64,000 bases of DNA from Pseudomonas sp. FP1742. Its GTDB lineage: Bacteria; Pseudomonadota; Gammaproteobacteria; Pseudomonadales; Pseudomonadaceae. The translations under genes were made by a program, and so were the position numbers. The stretch is taken from assembly GCF_030687145.1 (NCBI RefSeq), contig NZ_CP117460.1, positions 3,224,001 to 3,288,000 of the forward strand, in the 5' to 3' direction. Below are positions 8,389 to 17,131 of the stretch, in pieces (position 1 is the first letter of the stretch; every line of letters starts with the position of its first letter). The notes under the pieces are model-generated. The model searched no databases and was not told where the DNA came from. It was given only the letters and a program-made list of their open reading frames with translations.

Positions 8389-10467
8389 TTATGGCGCGGG
8401 ATCCCAACCCGGTTCCGATTCACAGTACAAGAAGTCGGCATTGAGCAAATAAATCGTCATTTCCGTTACCCCTGACGTGGGAACAGTCGGTGTCGAATAC
8501 CAGACTTTTACATAGCCAGCGTAAAAATCTGATGGATCCGGGGTTTCCGGTGGGGGCACTGGAACATTGCGAATCACCGGACTATAAGGCCCAACATCAA
8601 AGATCATCCCGGCCGTCAGTTCGGCAGCGGTAATTTTCCGGGTTTCGGTGAACTCAGTATCAGCCGGCGCCGGTATTGTATAATCGTCCTTGTGGAATCC
8701 ACGCCAGTTAAAGGTGATCTCCATATCCTGGACGAAGTGGTTATTTGGTGGGATCCGGAATCTCGCCACATGATCCGCACCGGTCAGACTCTCGCAAATG
8801 ATGAATGGATCTGCTGTGCCATCTCCGGCTGGCCGTACGAACTGCGGCGGATCAAGGTTGATGACTACGGTGTTGACCGTTACAGGCGTTTTGACCGACG
8901 GTTGAGTGTTGTTACGGTTGGGGTTTTCATACTCCCACCATGCTTGTTTCGTCCCCTGACCGCCTTGGCTGACAACATCGTAAGGCAATTCAACTTGAAT
9001 GATTGTATTGATATTTGTATCGGACAACGGCTCTGAATTTACAACCACCTCGTCCTTATCGCCATGGTACTTCAGGGTTACCTGATCACCCGGTGCCGGG
9101 TCTGGAAATGTACCGCCACTCGCAGGCGAAACATCGATGTACGCTATAGCCGTTTGATTGGCGTCGTGTGGGCCTAGCACGTTATCCGTGACAGGTGCCT
9201 GTCCCCGCACAATCAATGGCCTGAAATCAGGATTGACCTCAGGAGGCGGGTTGGATGGATCGACGATATAGGGAGGGTTCGTCGAGAAATCCGTGTTGAC
9301 CGTCGTATCCACTTTACTGACGGATAAATTGCTACGCATCAAGTCAGCCTTGACCAGAACAGGCAGCTCGTAATTTGTGCCGGTCTGATTATCGAAATAC
9401 TCTTTGCTCAGACCCTCCCAGGGAATGGTGAAAATCAGCTTGTTGAGGGTGCTGAACGGCAAGTCCTGGGCCGGCTGGGCTCCCCACTTGACACTCACCT
9501 CGTCGTCGTTGCGTGTGTCATTCGGCCGAGCCACTTCCACCGTTACACCTTCACGCGCATCCTTCAGATCGATCAGACCATCGTTGTTTGCCGGGACGAC
9601 CAATGGACCCAATTCTGGCAGCGGCAGAAAACGAGTGTTTTTGAAATTCACTGACCAAGCACTTTCGTTGCCTGCATCATCAGTAATAATGAACCAGATG
9701 AAGGCCCTGCCGGTGGTTATTCCTCTCAACTCGGAAGTTGGAATCACTACCTCACCATCGGCAGGCATAGCGTTATCGTAGAAGGGCGAAACCTGAGGAG
9801 GATTGGTTCGTTGACCTGCCACATACAGTCGCACGTGGTCTGTTGGCTGAGCATTGGCGTAATTGGTGTCAATCGCTACCCTCAACCCCATTGCGCTTTC
9901 CGGGAGACTCGCCCAGTTGTCGTCGAGGTCGCCGGGAGCATTGGGAAACGTCACCCGCGGAGTTGATTTAACGCCGGGTGTTTGCCCGGGATTGGTGCCC
10001 GTCTGCACCGGTTTCGCTTGCCACGGCGCGGTACGGTCAATGAACAACTGCATGACAGGCGATGTCAGCGGATTGAGGCCCCCTTGAAAAAGAACGCATC
10101 TGACCCAGATCGGTGTCGGGCCATCTGGCGTAGCATCTTCTCCCAGATATTCGGTAGGTAATGTGACCGTGAATTTGCGAGGCCTGTTCGCTACGACACC
10201 GAGATTCACGCGTGAAAGCCTTGTGAAGTCTGAGGGTTGTGGGTTGTCAGGTGGCTGGGTTCGTGTGACCTCCAGCGCCACCTGATCACGATCATTCGGC
10301 GACAACCAGACGCCTGTATCCAGTAAAAGATCGAGAGTGCGTCCCACAGGAATTGCGGCTACAGGAATAATGTCGGCGGTGGGGCCGCGACCATCTGGTA
10401 ATTCAGGTGTAGGAGCAACCAGTGTTCCGTTATCCTGCCCCGATACCCCAACTTGATAAATTGTCAT
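8389..10467 (-). CDS. large protein of repeated Ig-like modules
   Basis: 692 residues with no obvious signal peptide. The start is supported by GGAG seven bases before the ATG. It contains several modules of about 110-130 residues with the recurring pattern GDxVxLxW/KWxG...FxIP and Pro/Asp-rich linkers, for example DDEVSVKWGAQP, GDQVTLKYHG and DMEITFNWRGF. This suggests a string of beta-sandwich domains. The last module ends in a short Cys-containing tail (FLYCESEPGWDPAP). The neighbouring 286-residue protein has the same last module and a similar tail (GFCSDASWM). It is read as a surface-associated or effector protein of unknown function. It probably forms an operon with the gene upstream (110-base gap). 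Confidence 0.75.
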   Translation of the reverse strand: MTIYQVGVSGQDNGTLVAPTPELPDGRGPTADIIPVAAIPVGRTLDLLLDTGVWLSPNDRDQVALEVTRTQPPDNPQPSDFTRLSRVNLGVVANRPRKFTVTLPTEYLGEDATPDGPTPIWVRCVLFQGGLNPLTSPVMQLFIDRTAPWQAKPVQTGTNPGQTPGVKSTPRVTFPNAPGDLDDNWASLPESAMGLRVAIDTNYANAQPTDHVRLYVAGQRTNPPQVSPFYDNAMPADGEVVIPTSELRGITTGRAFIWFIITDDAGNESAWSVNFKNTRFLPLPELGPLVVPANNDGLIDLKDAREGVTVEVARPNDTRNDDEVSVKWGAQPAQDLPFSTLNKLIFTIPWEGLSKEYFDNQTGTNYELPVLVKADLMRSNLSVSKVDTTVNTDFSTNPPYIVDPSNPPPEVNPDFRPLIVRGQAPVTDNVLGPHDANQTAIAYIDVSPASGGTFPDPAPGDQVTLKYHGDKDEVVVNSEPLSDTNINTIIQVELPYDVVSQGGQGTKQAWWEYENPNRNNTQPSVKTPVTVNTVVINLDPPQFVRPAGDGTADPFIICESLTGADHVARFRIPPNNHFVQDMEITFNWRGFHKDDYTIPAPADTEFTETRKITAAELTAGMIFDVGPYSPVIRNVPVPPPETPDPSDFYAGYVKVWYSTPTVPTSGVTEMTIYLLNADFLYCESEPGWDPAP

Positions 10468-10577
10468 GTGCTTTCTCCATTATGCTGAAAATTGAATATC
10501 AATCCTTACCTCATCGATAAAAGCGTTTGCCGCCAACATCAGTCATTACAGCTTTTTCAGTTACAACAACGTACTTG

Positions 10578-11438
10578 CTACATCCAGCTTGCATCCGAAC
10601 AAAAGCCACTCTCGCCTGGAATAACCCTGTCTATCTTCACAAGCCCTGTATAAGAGCTGAAGATCGGAACGCGATTACGCACCAACACATAACTTGTAAC
10701 TGCAGAATCATTGTTAGTCATTGGTTCGATATGAGTGGCGAATGGCTCTATCACAATCGAAATCGGTTTTTTATCCCTTATATCTGCTGCAGTGATGGTC
10801 TTTGTAAACGTCACCAGAGGCGTCAATGCCGTACCCGAGCCGTTTAAAGAGTCCCACCCTTGCCACTTCAATTCGATGGCATCCTGCGCTTGAAAACGAT
10901 CGTCGAACGGAATGGATACGCGTATACCCTCCCAAACAAATAAAGCATCAGGATCATGGGGATTGTTTTTAGTGCAATTTATATAGCCCCACGGAGTGGC
11001 ATCGGGGAAAGTCGGCTCTTTAAGAACTTTGGGCGGTGGCGTAATTGCAAACGTCAAACGCCGCGGCAGGGACGTCGTATCGTTGACCGACCGAACCATG
11101 TACCTGATTTCGAAGGAAGGCACATCAGGAAGTAATGTCGGCTCTACCGGGATAAGAAACTCCAGTGCGTCATCGGCAGCCCCGTAGAAGCGCTCCTTGA
11201 CTGGATCCGGTGTTCCCACTATGTAAATTTGGACCCTGTCAATCCGAGCGTCCACCGGGAAGGCCAGCCAGCGGGAAATGATGACGCCGATGCCCTTCTG
11301 TTTCGCATCTGCCGGCAACGTACCCGCAGGATCCGAAGCGTCGACCCCCTCCACTCGCGGAAGATCAAGCAATACACCTGCATCGGAGGTGTTCGCGGTT
11401 GCGGCTTTATCAGGATCACTAGGCACTGGCATCGGCAT
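10578..11438 (-). CDS. two-module relative of the 692-residue Ig-like protein
   Basis: 286 residues. The N-terminal half (about 40-145) and C-terminal half (about 160-270) are both beta-rich modules. The C-terminal one aligns by eye with the last module of the 8389-10467 product: IELKWQGW / ITFNWRGF, then TITAADI / KITAAEL, then a GxVKI/GYVKV strand and a Cys-plus-Trp tail. No signal peptide is seen. The RBS is weak (GCGAGAA); the second Met (residue 3) could also be used. A CTGTCA-N4-TGACAG dyad lies 68 bases upstream. It is likely the first gene of a two-gene unit. Function unknown. Confidence 0.7.
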   Translation of the reverse strand: MPMPVPSDPDKAATANTSDAGVLLDLPRVEGVDASDPAGTLPADAKQKGIGVIISRWLAFPVDARIDRVQIYIVGTPDPVKERFYGAADDALEFLIPVEPTLLPDVPSFEIRYMVRSVNDTTSLPRRLTFAITPPPKVLKEPTFPDATPWGYINCTKNNPHDPDALFVWEGIRVSIPFDDRFQAQDAIELKWQGWDSLNGSGTALTPLVTFTKTITAADIRDKKPISIVIEPFATHIEPMTNNDSAVTSYVLVRNRVPIFSSYTGLVKIDRVIPGESGFCSDASWM

Positions 11439-11505
11439 TTCTCGCGCTTGAATAATTGCCCCATCACATGGGTGAAATTAAGCGCTCGTCCCTCAACGCT
11501 GGCTA

Positions 11506-11521
11506 CTGTCATATCTGACAG
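11506..11521. promoter_or_regulatory. dyad CTGTCA-N4-TGACAG, copy 3 of a shared operator
   Basis: CTGTCA tatc TGACAG has exactly the same 12 fixed bases as the core of 5012-5045, placed 68 bases before the minus-strand ATG at 11438. It is also 152 bases before ptxS, but ptxS has its own operator. Confidence 0.6.
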
Positions 11522-11610
11522 GTAAATCGACCGTCTGTCGGGAATTTTTAAATGCCGTGCCTGTCGCTCAGCGGAACTCAGTTGACGGCGAGGCCCATAA
11601 TAGGGTTTCC

Positions 11611-11624
11611 TGAAACCGGTTTCA
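11611..11624. promoter_or_regulatory. PtxS operator upstream of ptxS
   Basis: Exact palindrome TGAAACCGGTTTCA, the sequence established as the PtxS binding site in P. putida and P. aeruginosa. It lies 50 bases before the ptxS start, consistent with autoregulation released by 2-ketogluconate. Confidence 0.93.
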
Positions 11625-11673
11625 GTCGCTTGACGGAAGCAACGTCAATAGCGCCAATAATAAGGTCCATACC

Positions 11674-12699
11674 GTGAATGACTTCTCCGCCGCCCAGCGC
11701 AGCCGCGTGACCATGCTCGACGTCGCCGAACACGCCGGCGTCTCCAAGGCCAGCGTCTCGCGCTTCATCGGCGACGACCGCGCCCTGCTCTCCGATGCCA
11801 CGGCCCTGCGCATCGAGCAGGCGATTGCCGAACTCGGTTATCGCCCCAACCAGATGGCCCGTGGCCTGAAGCGTGGGCGCACCCGCCTGATCGGCATGTT
11901 GGTGGCCGATATCCGTAACCCTTATTCGATTGCCGTGATGCACGGGGTGGAAACCGCCTGCCGTCAACACGGCTACAGCCTGGTGGTGTGCAACACCGAT
12001 CGCGATGACGAACAGGAGCGGCAGCACCTGGCGTTGCTGCGCTCGTACAACATCGAAGGCTTGATCGTGAATACCTTGGGTCATCACCGCGATGAGTTAC
12101 GCGAGCTGCATCGGGAAATGCCCATGGTGCTGGTGGATCGCAAGGTCGAGCAGCTCGATAGCGACTTGGTGGGGCTGGATAATCCGGCCGCCGTCGAGAT
12201 GGCCGTTGCTCACCTTGAAGCACGCGGTTATCGCGATGTGCTGATGGTGACCGAGCCGTATGACGGCACCAGTTCGCGGATCGAGCGGGTCAGCAGTTTC
12301 AAGGCGCAGATCGAGCAACGTACGGCGCTCTCGGGCGCGGTGGTGGAAACCGGTGGCGATCTGACCGCGCGTTTGAACACCTTTCTGCAAACTCCCGGCC
12401 CTGGCCCCAAAGCGCTGTTTTGCGCCAACGGCATCGCCGCGCTGGCCAGTACCCACGCGTTGCGTGAGTTGCAGTGCAATCTGTTCGAGGATGTCGGGCT
12501 GATCGCCCTGGATGATCTGGATTGGTATCCGCTGGTGGGCAGCGGGATTACCGCCCTTGCCCAGCCGACCGAGGACATTGGCGCGAGTGCGTTTGAGTGT
12601 TTGCTCAAGCGGTTACGGGGGGATGACGGGCCGGTGCGGACTCTGGATTTTCCGGCCCAGTTGGTTGTGCGGGGGTCGACCCTTGGAAATCTTCAGTGA
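11674..12699 (+). CDS. ptxS: LacI-family regulator of 2-ketogluconate catabolism
   Basis: 341 residues starting at GTG 11674 (AGG eight bases upstream). The N-terminal helix-turn-helix VTMLDVAEHAGVSKASVSRF (about residues 12-31) is followed by a LacI hinge and a periplasmic-binding-protein-like effector domain. In Pseudomonas, PtxS represses its own gene and the kgu operon and dissociates on binding 2-ketogluconate. Identity rests on the family, the adjacent kguEKTD genes and the two exact TGAAACCGGTTTCA operators at 11611 and 12838. A REP pair separates it from kguE, so the two units are probably transcribed separately. Confidence 0.93.
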   Translation: MNDFSAAQRSRVTMLDVAEHAGVSKASVSRFIGDDRALLSDATALRIEQAIAELGYRPNQMARGLKRGRTRLIGMLVADIRNPYSIAVMHGVETACRQHGYSLVVCNTDRDDEQERQHLALLRSYNIEGLIVNTLGHHRDELRELHREMPMVLVDRKVEQLDSDLVGLDNPAAVEMAVAHLEARGYRDVLMVTEPYDGTSSRIERVSSFKAQIEQRTALSGAVVETGGDLTARLNTFLQTPGPGPKALFCANGIAALASTHALRELQCNLFEDVGLIALDDLDWYPLVGSGITALAQPTEDIGASAFECLLKRLRGDDGPVRTLDFPAQLVVRGSTLGNLQ

Positions 12700-12710
12700 C
12701 TGGACTGGCC

Positions 12711-12790
12711 TCTTCGCGGGCAAGCCCGCTCCCACAGGGATCTATGGCGTTCACAAAACCTGTGAAAGCGGGCTTGCCCGTGATGGGGCC
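12711..12790. repeat. REP doublet between ptxS and kguE
   Basis: Two inverted copies of the GCGGGCTTGC-type REP around about 25 bases of spacer. The right copy is diverged (gtgaaagcgggcttgcccgtg). Confidence 0.85.
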
Positions 12791-12837
12791 CTGAAGAACC
12801 CCCCATAACTCAACATCAATATTTTTTTGAACAAAAA

Positions 12838-12851
12838 TGAAACCGGTTTCA
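12838..12851. promoter_or_regulatory. PtxS operator upstream of kguE
   Basis: Second exact TGAAACCGGTTTCA, ending 13 bases before the kguE ATG. Repressor bound here would cover the promoter or the start of the kgu transcript. Confidence 0.93.
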
Positions 12852-12864
12852 GAGGTGTAGAACA

Positions 12865-13647
12865 ATGAACAAACCACCCGTTTCCATCAGCCTGTCCAGC
12901 TACGGCGCAGAACTCGTCCGCCAACGCGGCCAAGGCAGTTTCATCGAGGTATTGGCCGCTGCCCATGCCACGCACATCGAGTGGCGCGAAGAGTTGCTGA
13001 CGGACGAAAGCCCGCTGCAACTGGCCACCGACACCCAGTCCCAAGGCTTGGAAAGCATCTATTCCTCGCCGATAGAACTATGGCTGGCGGGTCAGTCGAA
13101 ACCCAATCCCGAACTGATCACCACCCTGGCGCGCGCCGAAACGTTCGGCGCCAAATGGCTGAAGGTCTCCCTGGGTTACTTCACCAACAAGAATGACCTC
13201 CAGACCCTCAGTCGCGCACTGACCCGGAGCCCGGTACAGCTGCTGGTGGAAAACGACCAGACCTTGCACGGCGGTCGCATCGAACCGTTCCAGCGCTTTT
13301 TCGCCGATGTCGAACAACATCAGCTGCCGATCAAAATGACTTTCGACATCGGCAACTGGCAATGGCAGGACCAATCCGCCGCCAGCGCCGCGCGGTTGCT
13401 CGGTCGGCATGTCGGCTACGTGCACTGCAAGGCAGTGGCGCGCCGGGCCGACGGCAAACTGGTGGCGGTGCCACCGGCCGCCAGTGACCTGCATCTGTGG
13501 GGCCAACTGCTGCGGCACATGCCCCAAGGGGTGATGCGCGCGGCGGAGTATCCATTGCAAGGCGATGACCTGGTGCAACTGACTACCGAACATGTCGCCA
13601 CCCTCGCCTGTCTCGGCCAATTACGTCTGGAGAACGCGCATGTCTGA
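12865..13647 (+). CDS. kguE: sugar phosphate isomerase/epimerase-like protein KguE
   Basis: 260-residue TIM-barrel protein of the xylose-isomerase-like (AP endonuclease 2) fold. Conserved features include VENDQT near residue 128, MTFDIGNW near 157 and GYVHCKA near 187, the usual metal/substrate-binding strands. It is the first gene of the 2-ketogluconate operon. Its exact role in the pathway is uncertain in the literature, and isomerase activity is inferred from the fold. AGAGGTG six bases before the ATG is the RBS. It overlaps kguK by eight bases, indicating translational coupling. Confidence 0.88.
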   Translation: MNKPPVSISLSSYGAELVRQRGQGSFIEVLAAAHATHIEWREELLTDESPLQLATDTQSQGLESIYSSPIELWLAGQSKPNPELITTLARAETFGAKWLKVSLGYFTNKNDLQTLSRALTRSPVQLLVENDQTLHGGRIEPFQRFFADVEQHQLPIKMTFDIGNWQWQDQSAASAARLLGRHVGYVHCKAVARRADGKLVAVPPAASDLHLWGQLLRHMPQGVMRAAEYPLQGDDLVQLTTEHVATLACLGQLRLENAHV

Positions 13648-14677
13648 GTTCGATATCCTGTCGTTCGGCGAAACCATGGCGATGTTTGTCGCCGAGCAGA
13701 ATGGCGATCTGGCCGACGTCGGCCACTTCCACAAACGCATTGCCGGGGCGGACAGCAACGTCGCCATTGGCTTGTCGCGGTTGGGGTTTAACGTCGCCTG
13801 GCTGAGCCGGGTGGGCGCTGATTCTCTTGGCCGGTTCGTCATCGATACGCTGGAGAAAGAAGGCCTGGATTGCAGCCACGTTGACATCGACCCGGCGCAC
13901 CCCACCGGGTTTCAACTCAAATCCCGCGCAGATGACGGCAGCGATCCGGTGGTCGAGTATTTCCGTCGCGGTTCGGCGGCCAGTCACTTGTCGGTGCAGT
14001 CGATTTCCCTGTCGCTGCTCAACGCCCGGCACTTGCACGCCACCGGCATTCCCCCGGCGCTATCCGCGTCGGCCCGGGCAATGTCCTTCGAACTGATGAC
14101 CCGCATGCGCGATGCCGGGCGCAGCGTGTCCTTCGACCCGAACCTGCGGCCGAGCCTGTGGGCCAGCGAACAGCAGATGATCAGCGAGATCAACCGCCTC
14201 GCCGCCCTCGCCCATTGGGTACTGCCGGGGTTGAGTGAAGGACGGTTGCTGACCGGTTTCGAGGAACCGGCTGACATCGCGGCGTTTTACCTCGACCAGG
14301 GCGCCGAAGCCGTGGCGATCAAGCTTGGCCCGCACGGTGCGTATTACCGCACGCATCAGGATGAAGGTTTCGTTGCCGGCGTGCCCGTGGCAACGGTGGT
14401 CGATACGGTCGGTGCCGGTGACGGGTTTGCCGTCGGCCTGATCAGCGCCCTGCTGGAGAACCACAGCGTTGCCCAAGCCGTGCAGCGTGCCAACTGGATC
14501 GGCAGCCGCGCGGTACAGAGCCGTGGGGATATGGAAGGGTTGCCCAATCGACTGGAAATGTCCGCCGAGTTTGCGGCCGTCATTCGCGAGCAAGCCCGCT
14601 CCCACAGGGGATCTGTGTCTGAACCCGATCCAATGTGGGAGCGGGCTTGCTCGCGAAGAGGCCATCACAGTCACTGA
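13640..14677 (+). CDS. kguK: 2-ketogluconate kinase with a REP-encoded C-terminal tail
   Basis: 345 residues from ATG 13640, PfkB-family carbohydrate kinase. It phosphorylates 2-ketogluconate to 2-keto-6-phosphogluconate in the cytoplasm. Visible motifs: the N-terminal Gly-rich [34 protein letters not shown], and the C-terminal PfkB signature [13 protein letters not shown] with the catalytic Asp. The catalytic domain ends near residue 314. The last 31 residues (from REQARSHRG) are encoded by a complete REP doublet that has replaced or displaced the original stop codon. The tail is Arg/His/Ser-rich and unlikely to be functional. The upstream GTG at 13592 is not used. Confidence 0.92.
   Translation: MSEFDILSFGETMAMFVAEQNGDLADVGHFHKRIAGADSNVAIGLSRLGFNVAWLSRVGADSLGRFVIDTLEKEGLDCSHVDIDPAHPTGFQLKSRADDGSDPVVEYFRRGSAASHLSVQSISLSLLNARHLHATGIPPALSASARAMSFELMTRMRDAGRSVSFDPNLRPSLWASEQQMISEINRLAALAHWVLPGLSEGRLLTGFEEPADIAAFYLDQGAEAVAIKLGPHGAYYRTHQDEGFVAGVPVATVVDTVGAGDGFAVGLISALLENHSVAQAVQRANWIGSRAVQSRGDMEGLPNRLEMSAEFAAVIREQARSHRGSVSEPDPMWERACSRRGHHSH
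14583..14657. repeat. REP doublet inside the 3' end of kguK
   Basis: TTCGCGAGCAAGCCCGCTCC and its inverted copy flank about 25 bases. The element is entirely within the kguK reading frame. Confidence 0.92.
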
Positions 14678-14737
14678 ATGATCTGAACCCAAACCGTTAC
14701 CTGCTGCGACAAAAACAACAAGCTCAGGAGCATCACT

Positions 14738-16036
14738 ATGAAAACCGCAACACTGGCCACCCGCCGCTGGTGGTACATCATGCCCATCGTCTTCATCACC
14801 TACAGCCTGGCGTATCTGGACCGCGCCAACTACGGGTTCGCCGCCGCTTCGGGCATGGCCGCCGACCTGATGATCACGCCCGGCCTGTCGTCAATGCTCG
14901 GCGCCCTGTTCTTTCTCGGCTATTTCTTCTTCCAGATTCCGGGCGCGATCTACGCCCAGAAGCACAGCGTGAAGAAACTGATTTTCGTCAGCCTGATCCT
15001 CTGGGGCGGCCTGGCGACACTGACCGGGATCGTCTCCAACGCTTACTGGCTGATCGTGATCCGCTTCATGCTCGGAGTGGTCGAAGCCGCGGTGATGCCG
15101 GCGATGCTGGTGTACCTGTGCCATTGGTTCACCCGTGCCGAACGCTCGCGGGCCAACACTTTCCTGATCCTCGGCAACCCGGTGACCATGCTCTGGATGT
15201 CGGTGGTGTCGGGCTATCTGGTGCAGCATTTCAGCTGGCGCTGGATGTTCATCATCGAAGGGCTACCGGCGGTGCTGTGGGCGTTTATCTGGTGGCGTCT
15301 GGCCGATGATCGTCCGGCCCAGGCCAAATGGCTGACCGGCCAGGAGAAGCAAGATCTGGAAAGCGCCCTGGCCGCCGAACAGGTCGGCATCAAAGCGGTG
15401 AAGAACTATGCCGAAGCCTTCCGCTCGCCGAAAGTGATCATCCTGGCGTTGCAGTTCTTCTGCTGGAGCATTGGCGTCTACGGCTTCGTGCTGTGGCTGC
15501 CGTCGATCCTCAAGGCCGGCGCGCAAATGGACATGATCGAAGCGGGCTGGCTGTCGGCGTTGCCGTACCTGGCGGCAGTGGTCGGCATGCTGCTGGTGTC
15601 CTGGGGCTCGGACAAATTGCAGAAGCGCAAACGTTTCGTCTGGCCGCCGCTGCTGATTGCCTCCATAGCGTTCTATGGTTCCTACGCCTTGGGTGCTGAA
15701 CATTTCTGGTGGTCCTACACCCTGCTGGTGATTGGCGGCGCTTGCATGTATGCGCCTTACGGTCCGTTTTTCGCGATTGTTCCCGAGATTCTTCCAGCCA
15801 ATGTCGCTGGCGGCGCGATGGCGTTGATCAACAGCATGGGCGCGTTGGGTTCGTTTGGCGGTTCGTATCTGGTCGGTTACCTGAACAGCTCCACCGGGTC
15901 GCCCGGCGCTTCCTACTTACTGATGAGCGGCGCGTTGATGCTCTCGGTGGTGCTGACGATTTTCCTCAAGCCTGGCGCCAGTGACCGGGTCGTGGCCAAG
16001 GCCGCTGCGCACCCGCCAGTGACTGCTCACCCTTGA
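14738..16036 (+). CDS. kguT: 2-ketogluconate transporter (MFS)
   Basis: 432-residue major facilitator permease of the anion:cation symporter type with 12 predicted membrane segments. The first follows an Arg-rich N-terminus, and the signature YLDRANYGFAA is near residue 28. Imports 2-ketogluconate made in the periplasm from gluconate. The start is supported by CAGGAG seven bases before the ATG. It sits between kguK and kguD in the PtxS-controlled operon, which fixes the substrate assignment. Confidence 0.9.
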   Translation: MKTATLATRRWWYIMPIVFITYSLAYLDRANYGFAAASGMAADLMITPGLSSMLGALFFLGYFFFQIPGAIYAQKHSVKKLIFVSLILWGGLATLTGIVSNAYWLIVIRFMLGVVEAAVMPAMLVYLCHWFTRAERSRANTFLILGNPVTMLWMSVVSGYLVQHFSWRWMFIIEGLPAVLWAFIWWRLADDRPAQAKWLTGQEKQDLESALAAEQVGIKAVKNYAEAFRSPKVIILALQFFCWSIGVYGFVLWLPSILKAGAQMDMIEAGWLSALPYLAAVVGMLLVSWGSDKLQKRKRFVWPPLLIASIAFYGSYALGAEHFWWSYTLLVIGGACMYAPYGPFFAIVPEILPANVAGGAMALINSMGALGSFGGSYLVGYLNSSTGSPGASYLLMSGALMLSVVLTIFLKPGASDRVVAKAAAHPPVTAHP

Positions 16037-16051
16037 ATTGAAGTTGAGACG

Positions 16052-17035
16052 ATGACGATGAAAAAGCAGGTCGTGCTGTACAAGAAACTCTCGCCGCTGT
16101 TGATGGCTCGCCTGCATGAGCACACCGAGGTGACGCTGATCGACAGCCTCGATGCCGAGGGCCTGGCCAAGCTGCGCCAGGCCCTGCCCCGTGCCCAAGG
16201 GTTGCTCGGCGCCAGTCTGAAACTGGACGCCGGGCTGCTGGATCTGGCGCCGAACCTGGAAGCGATTGCCAGCGTGTCCGTGGGCGTCGACAACTACGAC
16301 ATCGACTACCTGACCGAGCGGCGGATCCTGCTCAGCAACACCCCCGACGTGTTGACTGAAACCACCGCCGACACCGGCTTCGCGCTGATCCTGGCCACCG
16401 CCCGGCGCGTGGTGGAACTGGCGAACATGGTTCGCGCCGGCCAGTGGAACCGCAACATCGGCCCGGCGCATTTCGGCAGCGATGTACACGGCAAGACGCT
16501 CGGCATCATCGGCATGGGACGGATTGGCGAGGCGTTGGCGCAACGCGGGCATTTCGGTTTTGGCATGCCGGTTGTGTATCACAGCCATTCGCCGAAACCG
16601 GCGGTGGAACAGCGCTTCAACGCGCAATACCTCAGCCTGACCGAGTTGTTGCAACAGGCCGATTTCATTTGCCTGACCTTGCCGCTGACCGCCGAAACCG
16701 AAAAGCTGATCGGCGCCAGGGAATTTGCCTTGATGCGCCCGCAAAGCATCTTCATCAACATTTCCCGGGGCAAAGTGGTGGATGAAGCGGCGTTGATCGA
16801 AGCGTTGCAGCAGAACCGGATTCGCGCCGCCGGGCTGGACGTGTTCGAGCGCGAACCGCTGCGCCCTGACTCGCCGTTGTTGCAGTTGAACAATGTGGTG
16901 GCGACGCCGCATATCGGCTCGGCGACTCATGAGACGCGGGAGGCGATGGCGACTTGCGCGGTCGAAAATTTGTTGGCGGCGTTGGCGGGTCAGCGGCCGG
17001 CAAATCTGGTGAATGGGCGAGCGTGGAAAGGTTGA
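16052..17035 (+). CDS. kguD: 2-ketogluconate 6-phosphate reductase
   Basis: 327 residues, D-isomer-specific 2-hydroxyacid dehydrogenase. It reduces 2-keto-6-phosphogluconate to 6-phosphogluconate with NAD(P)H, delivering it to the Entner-Doudoroff pathway. Rossmann motif GIIGMGRIGEA near residue 150; catalytic Arg in INISRGKVVDE (about 236), Glu in FEREP (about 267) and His in ATPHIGSATHE (about 287). Start ATG 16052 or 16058; the RBS is weak (GTTGAG) and the gene is probably coupled to kguT, 15 bases upstream. Last gene of the operon. Confidence 0.92.
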   Translation: MTMKKQVVLYKKLSPLLMARLHEHTEVTLIDSLDAEGLAKLRQALPRAQGLLGASLKLDAGLLDLAPNLEAIASVSVGVDNYDIDYLTERRILLSNTPDVLTETTADTGFALILATARRVVELANMVRAGQWNRNIGPAHFGSDVHGKTLGIIGMGRIGEALAQRGHFGFGMPVVYHSHSPKPAVEQRFNAQYLSLTELLQQADFICLTLPLTAETEKLIGAREFALMRPQSIFINISRGKVVDEAALIEALQQNRIRAAGLDVFEREPLRPDSPLLQLNNVVATPHIGSATHETREAMATCAVENLLAALAGQRPANLVNGRAWKG

Positions 17036-17131
17036 GGCATTTGATCGGATGCGCCGAATCCAGGTAGCCAGGTGCCGAAAAAGGTAGCTCAGTGATGTGC
17101 GGCCGCTGAGCAATCCCGCTGACTTCTTTTA

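Noticed and set aside
9189..10065. TGACAG...TGTC words inside the Ig-module gene
   Set aside because: They lie in coding sequence and do not have the CTGTCA-N4-TGACAG order or spacing of the three intergenic dyads.
11219..11525. 97- and 98-codon frames on both strands at 11.2-11.5 kb
   Set aside because: Shadows of the 286-residue Ig-module gene, with Cys/Arg-rich unnatural translation.
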